From contig CAIVEI010000171.1 in the NCBI GenBank assembly GCA_903904835.1, positions 16,363 through 80,362 of the forward strand: a stretch of 64,000 nt of DNA, read 5' to 3'. The stretch's first letter is position 1, and each line of letters starts with the position of its first letter. A program made the position numbers and the translations under genes. Below, piece by piece: positions 9,466-17,786 of this stretch. Origin of the DNA: an uncultured Schlesneria sp. GTDB taxonomy: Bacteria > Planctomycetota > Planctomycetia > Planctomycetales > Planctomycetaceae. The notes under the pieces were generated by a model. It was given only the letters and a program-made list of their open reading frames with translations, searched no databases and was not told where the DNA came from.

Positions 9466-10947
9466 TCAGGCAAGTTTTTGAAACAGATCGGCATGCGCGT
9501 TGATAAGCATTTCCAATTTCTGGATTTGTGCGTTGGTTGCATCATGCATCCAGTCAGGGCGTTGGAGTTTGGCGGATTCGTCTTTGGCAACCGTATATCG
9601 TTGCTTCCAGTCGGCGGTTTGGGAAACCTCAGTTTCGGTTCCTTTTGTTATTTGACATTTTTGGAATTCACCAAGACCAAAATATGCTTCTGCTTGTGTC
9701 GCAAGCACCCAATAGAGCTGATTATCGACATCCGCTCGTTTTGAATCGCTCTCGGGAAGGAGTTCTAATTCCTTCTCCTTCTGTTGAAGATCTTGAATGA
9801 CATTCGAACAGATCTTGAGAACGTCGCGGCGGATTCGACTTGCCTCGACATGGTCGGCGATCTTTTCCGCCGAGGTCGGATCGGCGTCGGTACTGGCACG
9901 CAAATCCAGAAGAAAGGCAAGGTTAATCCCATTATAGTGATCGTGCTTGAGAACATATCCCCGCCGATAGTAATCAATTGCCAGTTCCAGGTGCTCAATC
10001 CCCTGGTTTTCTTCAAAAAGTCGCTTTTCGATCGCTCCTGCCAGACCTAGTGTCTCCGGATCATTAGTTTCTGGAAGATTGAGTTGGCCAAGCAGTTTGA
10101 GGGCCTCACGCAAGGCCGTGATGGAATCAGGTTTCTTCGCCTTGTAAGTCGCCAGTACCAACCGATGGATCAAATAGGGGTCGCCAACATGCGAAATCTC
10201 CCCCGGTTTTGCGGCTTCCGTCGGACGTGAACGTTGAATCGCTTGTCCGAACAATCTTTTGGCTGACTGAAATCCTCCTTCGGAAATCGCCATTTCTCCC
10301 TCTGCGATGATCATTGCTAAGGTGTCATCGGGAATGACAGACTCCGGCTTGGCGGACTTGTCAACGTCGACGTTTGCCTCGTCACTGCGCTGAATCGCTC
10401 GATTCACTGCTTCGGCTGTGACTGTCAATTTCGGGGGTTTCAAGTCTTTGAGAAAAGTATAGACGGGACTGTCGGGATCGAGGGAATTGCTTGCGTTAGA
10501 TGTAGAGGCCTCTTGCCACGCCTTGATTGCAGTAGTCAGCACCGTCGTGAAACGTTTGACCTCACCAAATCCGATGTCGGTCCCCAGATGGGTGTAGCTT
10601 CTGATGACAATGTGATTGAGGTCAAATGGATAGGCGGCAAACTTGTCCTCTGCGATGACGATGGTTGCTCGCGGCCTCAAAGCATGGCGAACACCAAGCT
10701 CATACAGAGCATTCGGATTCGCTGTAGAGATATCTGCGATTACCAGATCGGCTTCGAGTAGCTGCTGATACATCGGGAGGTCAATCACCCCGCTGTGCGG
10801 GATCTCATCTGCACGGATACATTTCATCCCGCATGATTCGACAGCGGGTTTGATCAAAAATTGATAACTTGCGTCGAGGTCAAGGATACGTCCAGTCGCC
10901 AGATCCGTTTTTGTTTTAAAGCCCATAACAACGAAGCATGTCGACAT
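9466..10947 (-). CDS. Nucleoside deoxyribosyltransferase-like domain fused to TRAFs-binding (TPR-S, DUF4071) domain
   Basis: The protein has 493 residues. The N-terminal 120 residues form a nucleoside-deoxyribosyltransferase/TIR-related domain: MSTCFVVMGF at the start and ADLVIADISTANPNALYELG (66-85) with Asp72, Asn79 and the likely catalytic Glu83. Residues about 200-440 match the TRAFs-binding (DUF4071/TPR-S) helical repeat region known from animal ASK kinases and bacterial homologues (DPYLIHRLVLATYK, DPETLGLAGAIEKRL, HYNGINLAFLLDLRA). Burroughs and Aravind described this pairing as a conflict-system theme in which a nucleotide-processing domain is coupled to a TPR sensor. The patatin gene follows within 24 bp. 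AAGGA lies 8 bp before the start. The exact nucleotide chemistry is unknown. Confidence 0.8.
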   Translation of the reverse strand: MSTCFVVMGFKTKTDLATGRILDLDASYQFLIKPAVESCGMKCIRADEIPHSGVIDLPMYQQLLEADLVIADISTANPNALYELGVRHALRPRATIVIAEDKFAAYPFDLNHIVIRSYTHLGTDIGFGEVKRFTTVLTTAIKAWQEASTSNASNSLDPDSPVYTFLKDLKPPKLTVTAEAVNRAIQRSDEANVDVDKSAKPESVIPDDTLAMIIAEGEMAISEGGFQSAKRLFGQAIQRSRPTEAAKPGEISHVGDPYLIHRLVLATYKAKKPDSITALREALKLLGQLNLPETNDPETLGLAGAIEKRLFEENQGIEHLELAIDYYRRGYVLKHDHYNGINLAFLLDLRASTDADPTSAEKIADHVEASRIRRDVLKICSNVIQDLQQKEKELELLPESDSKRADVDNQLYWVLATQAEAYFGLGEFQKCQITKGTETEVSQTADWKQRYTVAKDESAKLQRPDWMHDATNAQIQKLEMLINAHADLFQKLA

Positions 10948-11678
10948 TGATTGTATCCTTGAACCGTATTTTGTCGCCCGTGTCTGAGTTGTCCCTAAGG
11001 AACCAGTACATCATAAAGACGTCACAGTTACCCTTAAATCATGATTATCCCACAAACCGAACGTCGTTTGGTTCTGTTGTGTACGTATCACACACACACC
11101 ACTTTTGAAAACAGAGAGGATCTTCGACATTTCCCATACGACGTTAGTGAACCATTCCTATGCATCGCAATGAAAAGAAATCGTCGCACATCGAGGTCGC
11201 GAGAGACGATCGTATAGAACAATACGGCGATCTGCGTCGAACTGCAACACAACGAAATAGTGACGCAATTCACGGAGCGTGCATATTCTGCAACCCAGTG
11301 AGAGGGCGAGGATGTTAAGATGAAACTGCTCAACTGGGATTGCGTAATACTGTTAAGCCTAAAGGCGGAATAGCGATCAAAGCTGCGTGTTTCGTGGTTT
11401 TCGAGTCTTCAACAAGGCCGCATCTTCATGATTCGATAACAAGTCCATTTCACACGGCGCGACTGAAGTCAGTAATATCGTGGTATCTCAGTTTAAATCT
11501 CTCATCGCTGTCACGTGTTTCGGCGACAACGTTGCCGACTCCGAACCGCGTCGAGTATGGTAAAGCATAAACTCTAAACGCGTCAGGACCGTCTGTTTGC
11601 GGCCAATTGTCATGATACGATGCTCGTCATGGGAACTTCGACATTTACTGACTGCTTCCTTGTTTCGGAGCTATAACT
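10948..11678. promoter_or_regulatory. 731-bp divergent intergenic region
   Basis: This region separates the minus-strand conflict-type operon from a plus-strand lipoprotein gene, so it should hold both promoters. The short frames in it have no recognisable motif, no good ribosome binding site and poor coding character. I see no clear repeat or RNA structure. It appears somewhat richer in A and T than the flanking genes. Confidence 0.4.
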
Positions 11679-12398
11679 ATGCGGAAATTCACCGTACGCA
11701 TTTCGACAAAGCGATTGAGTGGAATTCTCGGGTTCGCATTTCTGGGAGTTTGCGGGTGTTCGAAGCCTGGGCATATGGACACAAAGCCGCACACCCAAAA
11801 ACAGCAAACATCGGTGGCTAACTCGCCCTCGCGCGAACTGACGCACGAGGAGACATTGGCCTGGGTCCATGACAATCGCGCCTGGCGAAAGGCAAAAAAA
11901 ACTCGTTCGATGTGGGCCAGGGCTATAACGGCCGAAGAAGTCGGCAAGGAGTTCCAGACGGCGGACCGGGCGAAATTGACGGCCCGTGAAAAGGCTTGGT
12001 TGTGCGTCGGCGTCGCCGAAGAACCGTGGTTTCAGGCGTGGGAAAAGATCGAAGCCAAATACGATCGCGGAGAGACGGAAACTAAGCAATTCGCTTTCGA
12101 TGACAAGCCACACGAGTACCATCTTTTCCGACCCAAGCCGGACGTCATCAATTGGGCTGCCCAGGTTAAGGGGTCGAACATCGCCGGTTTTTCCATTCAC
12201 CCTGGCTATGATCCTGCCAATCCGCTTCACTCGGAACAAGGGGGTTATGTCGTAAAAGGTGATGTCCCTGACCCGTACCAGGATAGACCCGACGACGTCT
12301 GGCTCGTGCAACAGCCACTATTTGAGAGTACCTACGAGTTCTTGAATGATGAGAGGCCTGCAGCAGGAGACCAGTCTGCAAAAGGCGAATCCCCTTGA
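11679..12398 (+). CDS. Hypothetical lipoprotein
   Basis: The protein has 239 residues. The N-terminus is a basic stretch and hydrophobic segment ending in FLGVCGCSK, which fits a type II signal peptide with lipidation at the second Cys (VCG-C). The mature part is hydrophilic and Lys/Glu/Trp-rich, with no motif I recognise. It has no internal membrane segment, so it should be anchored to the outer face of a membrane. The gene is convergent with an RluA-type gene, with 35 bp between the stops. The start is supported by the signal peptide. Function is unknown. Confidence 0.7.
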   Translation: MRKFTVRISTKRLSGILGFAFLGVCGCSKPGHMDTKPHTQKQQTSVANSPSRELTHEETLAWVHDNRAWRKAKKTRSMWARAITAEEVGKEFQTADRAKLTAREKAWLCVGVAEEPWFQAWEKIEAKYDRGETETKQFAFDDKPHEYHLFRPKPDVINWAAQVKGSNIAGFSIHPGYDPANPLHSEQGGYVVKGDVPDPYQDRPDDVWLVQQPLFESTYEFLNDERPAAGDQSAKGESP

Positions 12399-12433
12399 TG
12401 AGCGATTGCGCGCCTGGTTAACTCGACAAAGTT

Positions 12434-13102
12434 TTAAGACCATCGTTTACGCCATGCAGCTGGTTGCGGACTTTCTACAGTGATCGACTCCCTCGTGGTG
12501 GGGTGGTCAAACGTCAGTGACGATGCGTGAAGTGCGATAAAGCCCTCTACTGATGTTTGGGAGCCATATTTTCGATCCCCGACAATGGGCCAGCCTTGTG
12601 AGGCTAGTTGCACGCGAATTTGGTGACTACGCCCAGTCTGTGGCCGAACTTCCAATAAAGTGAACCGACCGAATCGTTCCAGTCGCTCAAAGGACAGCAC
12701 ACATTCCTGACCTGAATCTTCGCGATCAGTCACTGAGACCACATTACGTTCGCGGTCTTTGACTAGTCGATCTCGTAATAAGCCGTGTGGAGCCGATACT
12801 ATTCCTTCCACGAGAGCAAGATAGATTTTTTCAATGCTGTGAGCGCGGAATTGTTCCGAGAGCCGGCTGGCTCCTTTGCTTGTTCTTGCGAACAGGACCA
12901 CGCCGGAAACAGGTCGATCCAGTCGATGAACGACTCCCACAAAGACATTGCCCGGCTTTTGATACTTTTCGCGCAGGTACACTCTTGCCGCATCGACAAG
13001 AGTTGGTTCGCCCGTATGATCACCCATCGTGAGCAATCCCGCTGGTTTGTTCACAGCAAGACAGTGGTTGTCTTCATATAAAACGACGGGTTGATAAGTC
13101 AC
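12434..13102 (-). CDS. RluA-family RNA pseudouridine synthase (short form)
   Basis: The 222-residue protein is a compact RluA/RsuA-superfamily synthase without an S4 domain. The catalytic motif HRLDRPVSG (residues 59-67) provides Asp62, the nucleophile that isomerises uridine to pseudouridine. NKPAGLLT near residue 18 and RTGRSHQIR-type sequence (here PQTGRSHQIRVQLA) are the other family blocks. It probably modifies ribosomal or transfer RNA in the cytoplasm, but the exact site cannot be assigned. A second, longer RluD-like paralogue with an S4 domain is at 48724-49701. It lies downstream of the EF-G-like gene on the same strand, separated by 254 bp that contain a palindromic repeat. Confidence 0.92.
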   Translation of the reverse strand: MTYQPVVLYEDNHCLAVNKPAGLLTMGDHTGEPTLVDAARVYLREKYQKPGNVFVGVVHRLDRPVSGVVLFARTSKGASRLSEQFRAHSIEKIYLALVEGIVSAPHGLLRDRLVKDRERNVVSVTDREDSGQECVLSFERLERFGRFTLLEVRPQTGRSHQIRVQLASQGWPIVGDRKYGSQTSVEGFIALHASSLTFDHPTTRESITVESPQPAAWRKRWS

Positions 13103-13243
13103 AGTACTCGCCAGGTTTTTTCGGAAGAATCACGTTTTAAATAAAAAAACGGGGTCTGATCCTCCACTATTTTAAACATCGTTTGATCGCATGAGCCATT
13201 GCAAATAAACGCTTTCTTAACGGATTGTATCGCAAATAACATA

Positions 13244-13348
13244 GTCCGAGTGAGCCGGGCGGCGTAAGCCCTCGGACCGTTCTTTTCCCAATCCTCATTC
13301 AGATTCCATCAAAGAATCCGAGCACTGACTCCGCCCGGTTCACCTCGG
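13244..13348. repeat. Palindromic repeat downstream of the EF-G-like gene
   Basis: CCGAGTGAGCCGGGCGG at 13246-13262 is matched in inverted form at 13331-13348 (CCGCCCGGTTCACCTCGG), and an inner GTCCGAG/CTCGGAC pair closes a second hairpin at 13244-13277. The element fills most of the gap after the EF-G-like stop. From memory, similar 'agccgggcggcgtaagccc' units occur widely in planctomycete genomes. Confidence 0.65.
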
Positions 13349-13356
13349 AATTTTCT

Positions 13357-15465
13357 TTACTCTTCATCAGTATGCATTTGAGCGTTCTCGATAATCTTAT
13401 GCTGTTCGTTCAGGGGAACCTGTTCGTAATGGCTGAATTCCATCGTATACGAACCCTGACCACCCGTTATGCTCGATAACGAACGCGCATATGTCATCAG
13501 TTCGGCCAACGGTGCCCTGGCATGAACAACCTGCATCCCGCCGGACAAACAATCCATCCCCTCCATGCGTCCACGACGAGTGTTCAGATCGCTAGTAATA
13601 TCACCAAGTTTCTCGCCGGGAACCGTGATTTCCAGATGCATCAAGGGTTCAAGTAGTGACGGCTTGGCTTGCTTGAAAACATCTCGAAAACAGTTGCTGG
13701 CGGCTGTGCGAAAGGCCGCTTCGTTACTGTCGACGGGATGATCCTTGCCAAAAAAGAGCGCCACCGCGACGTCCTGCACCTGAAAACCCGCAAGAACACC
13801 TCGTTCCATCCGGTCACGAATCCCCTTTTCGACCGCCGGGATGAATTGATTTGGAACAGATCCACCCGTCACGCAATCCAGAAACGCAAAATTCAGTTCA
13901 GGATCGTAAGTGTGTTCTCGCAGGCCTTCGAAACGCTCGCGAGTGAAATAAGTCTTAGGATCGAGTTCCTGTGGCAACGCATAAACCCGCAAGTGAACCT
14001 CAGCAAACTGGCCCGAACCGCCCGACTGCTTTTTATGCCGGTATGAACCTTCGGCGCGACCAGCGATCGTTTCGCGATACGGCACCTTCGGCGCGTGCGT
14101 TACCACATCGACTTTGTCTCGTTTGTGGAGTCGTTCCTGAACGATCTGCAGATGCAGGTCACTCATTCCTCGCATGACCATCTCATGCGTCTGAGGATCA
14201 CGCGTAATGCAGAATGTAGGGTCTTCTTCTTCGATCTTGTGTAACGCTCCGGAAATTTTCTGCTGGTCCGAGCGGCTTTTCGGCTCAACAGCCAGTCCGA
14301 TCATCGGCATGGGAAATTCCAGCATCGGCATTGTGATACTCCAGTCTCCGTTGACCAGCGTGTCGCCAACCTGGAATTCGTCGATCTTCGCCACGACAAC
14401 TAGGTCGCCCGCATGAGCTTCGTCCACCGCTTCGACCTGACCACCCTGAACGTCCAGTAACTGATGAATCTTGATTCCGCGCCCCGTTCGCATGTCGCGA
14501 ACCGTCGAATCCTTTGTCATTTTTCCGGAAAGGACTCGAATGAAACTCATCTTCGAAACAAACGGATCGATCCGGGTCTTGAAGACCTGTCCGACAAATG
14601 GGGCGTCTTCCGTCGAACTCACCTCGATCTCCTGGCCCGATCCTCCCGTCGCATGTCGGACAAGTTCGCCCGGCGCGAGCGCGAAATCGGCCACGGCATC
14701 CATCAGCTCTTTGACACCGATGCCGGACTTTGCACAAACACAGACAATCGGAATCAAGGCTCCTGATCCGATCGCCTTATTGACCCCGCCCAGAACTTCA
14801 TCTGCTGTCAGTTCCTTTCCATCCAGATATCGTTCCATCAATTCATTGTCAGTTTCGGCAATAATGTCCATCACTGATGAACCATAGGCTGCCGGATCAA
14901 CGACAGATCCATTCTGTCCCGCATGTGACGAGAGAGTGCTTTTCACGGCATGGAACCTGGCTCCCGCGCCGCAAGGGACGTTAATCGGCAAGCACTGGGG
15001 ACCGAACGATTCCTGAATTGATTCGATCAGCTCTTCGAAGTTGACGTTTTCGTGATCGAGTTTATTAATCGCAATGAATCGAGCGAGGTGAGCTTTTCCC
15101 GCCAGTTCGAATGTGCGACGAGTATTCGCTTCGATCCCCGCTGCGGAATTAATCGTAATGATCGCCGTTTCAGCGGCGCAGACGGCGCTGATGACTTGTC
15201 CCACAAAATCAGGATAGCCCGGCGTGTCGATCACATTCACCCGTAGCCCGTGGTGCTCGAAATGAACCATTGCGGATGAGATCGAAAAATGGTGCTGTCG
15301 AGCCTCATCATCGGTGTCGAGTTGACTGGTCCCCTCATCAACCGATCCTGCTCGCGAGCCGATACCCGCTTTGAAGAGCATCTGATCTGCCAGAGTCGTC
15401 TTCCCGACGGCTCCATGACCAACAAGAACAATGTTACGAATTTGCTCCGATTTGAACTTGGACAT
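13357..15465 (-). CDS. fusA: Elongation factor G-like translational GTPase (EF-G paralogue)
   Basis: This 702-residue protein has EF-G length and domain order. The GTPase domain carries G1 GHGAVGKTT (16-24), G3 DTPG (80-83), G4 NKLD (134-137) and a G5-type CAKSG. Domains II-V follow, including PYRETI, SGGSGQFAEV and the C-terminal TYARSLSSITGGQGSYTMEF. The sequence is closer to the divergent EF-G2/EF-G-like group than to the main str-operon FusA: the switch I region is shortened and no rpsL, rpsG or tuf gene is adjacent. It may act in translocation or ribosome recycling, or have a specialised role. AGGGG precedes the ATG by about 7 bp. The gene symbol is by homology only. Confidence 0.85.
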   Translation of the reverse strand: MSKFKSEQIRNIVLVGHGAVGKTTLADQMLFKAGIGSRAGSVDEGTSQLDTDDEARQHHFSISSAMVHFEHHGLRVNVIDTPGYPDFVGQVISAVCAAETAIITINSAAGIEANTRRTFELAGKAHLARFIAINKLDHENVNFEELIESIQESFGPQCLPINVPCGAGARFHAVKSTLSSHAGQNGSVVDPAAYGSSVMDIIAETDNELMERYLDGKELTADEVLGGVNKAIGSGALIPIVCVCAKSGIGVKELMDAVADFALAPGELVRHATGGSGQEIEVSSTEDAPFVGQVFKTRIDPFVSKMSFIRVLSGKMTKDSTVRDMRTGRGIKIHQLLDVQGGQVEAVDEAHAGDLVVVAKIDEFQVGDTLVNGDWSITMPMLEFPMPMIGLAVEPKSRSDQQKISGALHKIEEEDPTFCITRDPQTHEMVMRGMSDLHLQIVQERLHKRDKVDVVTHAPKVPYRETIAGRAEGSYRHKKQSGGSGQFAEVHLRVYALPQELDPKTYFTRERFEGLREHTYDPELNFAFLDCVTGGSVPNQFIPAVEKGIRDRMERGVLAGFQVQDVAVALFFGKDHPVDSNEAAFRTAASNCFRDVFKQAKPSLLEPLMHLEITVPGEKLGDITSDLNTRRGRMEGMDCLSGGMQVVHARAPLAELMTYARSLSSITGGQGSYTMEFSHYEQVPLNEQHKIIENAQMHTDEE

Positions 15466-15686
15466 GAGAACCCCTTTGTCGATTGACGGAATCGCTGTCG
15501 AACAAAAGAAAGGACGTAGTTAATATTCTGGCTCGCCGGAAACAGGATTTCCAGACCATGTTCGTTTCTGCCATCCAAAGGCCACGACCGAAATCGAAAA
15601 AACGATTCGCGATTTGACTTATTCTCATCTGAGTGTGAAGTCATCACAGGAGCTCAGATGGTTCCCGTGAAGCTGATCGACTGACA

Positions 15687-17699
15687 TCAATCGTTTGATG
15701 TTGACTCGATCGAGAGACCCGCCGCCAGTGCTTTTAACAGCCCGCTTCCACACGTACATCCTGGAGCACAGATCGAGGGTTCGTTTCGGTCGACAAAGCC
15801 GAAAAGTGATACCGAACCATTTGCTGGCGAATCCGTTCGGGATAAGCGCTGTTCGTAGTGCACATTCAACCGTTTGATTTCTGCCAGTTGTTCGTTCCGA
15901 GGCGTCAGTTGACGCTGTGAATGGTCTTGTTTTGGTTTCGAAACCGGGAAAACTCGCCCTTCGTGGATCGTCCCCAGGACGTTGATATCTTTGATTCTGA
16001 CGGCGTCACACGTCACCGGGTTTTCGCTCAGAATCGTGAAATTGGCCCGTTTTCCGCGAACGATACTTCCAACGTCATTCTCCATTTTCAGCGAGTAGGC
16101 CGCATTGAGCGTCACAGCGCGCAGTGCTCCTTCACGACTGATCCGTTGATTGGGACCCGCCACGCGCCCTGACATCGTTGTCCGGTTAACGGCACAGTGC
16201 ATCAGGAATAATGGTTGAGCGGGTGCCATCGGCATATCGGAGTGAAGCGAGTACGAGATTCCCGCTCGTTCGACGTCACCAAGTCGGACCATCGAATCGG
16301 CTCGTTCAGGCCCCAGTCCCTGCTTACTGTAATTGTCTGCAAGAACCGTCGGGTAATACGGATTACCACTGACGATCGCTTTCAGCTCTTTAATTTTTTC
16401 GACTTGCTGAGGCGTTGAAACTGCGAAGTGGACAATGACCGTTCGATGATTCATGCGTGGCTTGCGTCGCATGTTCTCTTCGAGCGTGTTCAGGACCATA
16501 TCGAGTCCCGCGTCGCCGTTGACATGGACATGAATCTGATAGTCCGCATCCCAATAGACCCGGAAGCTTCGCTGGAAGAAGCCCAGATCCATCATCCATT
16601 CCCCTTGATGACCATCCAGATACCCATCACGCATCTGCATGGCCTGTGAGAAAATTGCCCCGTCCGCAAACAGTTTCACCTGTCCGGGAAGAATGGCAGT
16701 GTTCCCCCGTCCCCAGTCGTTCAGTTTTCGAGTTTCTTCGATAACTCGGTCGTCGGGGTACATCGCGGTCAGAGATTTCCCGTCGGCGATAAAGTAATAA
16801 CGGAACGGCGTTGCCGCGTCGCCGAACTGTGTGTTCTGCGCGTCCTGCATTGGTTTCGAGAGAACGCCACCCGGTTCACAGCCAAGAGTGACACCGTTGG
16901 CATGCAGGTATGCTTCCACAAACTTCAAACCATCCTGCAGGCGTATCGGCGATGCAATCGCTTTGCCGAGAAGTGGGAGTACACCAAAGACTCCCTGCTC
17001 CCAGTAGTGACCTTCGTCGAAGTTTGACTGCTGTTTCTGAGACGCGTTCAGCGTGTCATACAACTCCCTGGTAATCCCAAACTTCTTGCTCGCAGCGGTG
17101 TTCACGATCACCTCGTGAGCGGAACGATGCCAGACGATAATGGGCCGAGTGGACGAGATTGTGTCCAGGTCGGACTTTGTCAGTTTCCCATGAAAATAAT
17201 GATGGAAACCCCATGTCAGCAGCAGTTCATTCGGATCTGATCGCTCGCGGTCTGCTTCCGCAAGCCGTACGAGATATTCATCGCGATTCTTCGCGGCTGG
17301 GACGATTCCCGACGGTAATACCCAATCTTCGATCGCAATGATCTCGGACGTCATCGTCAGTGCTGCCAGCAGTGGATGATCATGCTGGGAAATGAACCCG
17401 GGAACGATGACCTGGTCGGCAAACCTCTCATCAATTTGTGGCGGAGTTGCCGCGTCATCTTTTATTTGCTTCAGAAGTTCTTCCAGAGTCCCCACCCCAT
17501 AGATCCAGTCACCGATCACGGCGACCGCGTTCGCCTTCGGCTTGGCGGGGTCAAGAGTGATGATCTCTTTGGCGCGATAAATCTTGATGCCATCTGACGT
17601 CGGTAGTCGCCTGACAAGATCCTGCAAAGAACCAGGCTGAGCCAGAGCGACCATCGTCAATGATTGAATCATGCAAACAAAGAGGAGCGACTTCATCAT
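15687..17699 (-). CDS. Secreted amidohydrolase, YtcJ-like, with Cys-rich tail
   Basis: This protein of about 670 residues starts with a signal peptide (MMKSLLFVCMIQSLTMVALAQ). The frame extends to 17759, but the signal peptide and AAGGT favour the ATG at 17697-17699. It belongs to the amidohydrolase_3 group: metal ligands in SQHDHP and HVHVNGDAG, and the C-terminal beta-sandwich return GSIVRGKRANFTILSENPV. Such enzymes hydrolyse amide or related bonds in diverse small molecules. The final 60 residues extend beyond the fold and contain CAPGCTCGSG, a small Cys cluster of unknown role. A homologous gene lies immediately upstream on the same strand, suggesting duplication within one transcript. 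The substrate is unknown. Confidence 0.85.
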   Translation of the reverse strand: MMKSLLFVCMIQSLTMVALAQPGSLQDLVRRLPTSDGIKIYRAKEIITLDPAKPKANAVAVIGDWIYGVGTLEELLKQIKDDAATPPQIDERFADQVIVPGFISQHDHPLLAALTMTSEIIAIEDWVLPSGIVPAAKNRDEYLVRLAEADRERSDPNELLLTWGFHHYFHGKLTKSDLDTISSTRPIIVWHRSAHEVIVNTAASKKFGITRELYDTLNASQKQQSNFDEGHYWEQGVFGVLPLLGKAIASPIRLQDGLKFVEAYLHANGVTLGCEPGGVLSKPMQDAQNTQFGDAATPFRYYFIADGKSLTAMYPDDRVIEETRKLNDWGRGNTAILPGQVKLFADGAIFSQAMQMRDGYLDGHQGEWMMDLGFFQRSFRVYWDADYQIHVHVNGDAGLDMVLNTLEENMRRKPRMNHRTVIVHFAVSTPQQVEKIKELKAIVSGNPYYPTVLADNYSKQGLGPERADSMVRLGDVERAGISYSLHSDMPMAPAQPLFLMHCAVNRTTMSGRVAGPNQRISREGALRAVTLNAAYSLKMENDVGSIVRGKRANFTILSENPVTCDAVRIKDINVLGTIHEGRVFPVSKPKQDHSQRQLTPRNEQLAEIKRLNVHYEQRLSRTDSPANGSVSLFGFVDRNEPSICAPGCTCGSGLLKALAAGLSIESTSND

Positions 17700-17743
17700 T
17701 GTTGACCTTGCCGCGAATTGTGAATTTGTTGCCCGCATGTTCT

Positions 17744-17779
17744 GGGGTCGGGTGTTCAAATTTGAACACCCGCCCCCCC
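17744..17779. repeat. Perfect 22-bp palindrome with G/C flanks between two amidohydrolase genes
   Basis: GGGTGTTCAAA at 17750-17760 is followed directly by its exact complement TTTGAACACCC at 17761-17771, and the flanking GGGGTC / GCCCCCC extend the pairing. The same family occurs at 62899-62995 in an expanded form. With no loop it would form a cruciform or serve as a dyad binding site. There is no T-run, so terminator function is doubtful. Confidence 0.85.
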
Positions 17780-17786
17780 TCTTCGA

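Noticed and set aside
11088..11570. Two short frames (81 and 76 codons) in the divergent intergenic region
   Set aside because: No ribosome binding site, no hydrophobic or domain pattern, and composition unlike neighbouring genes.
11610..12311. 233-codon minus-strand frame opposite the lipoprotein gene
   Set aside because: The plus strand has a lipoprotein signal; the minus frame is Arg/Leu-rich with no domain or ribosome binding site.
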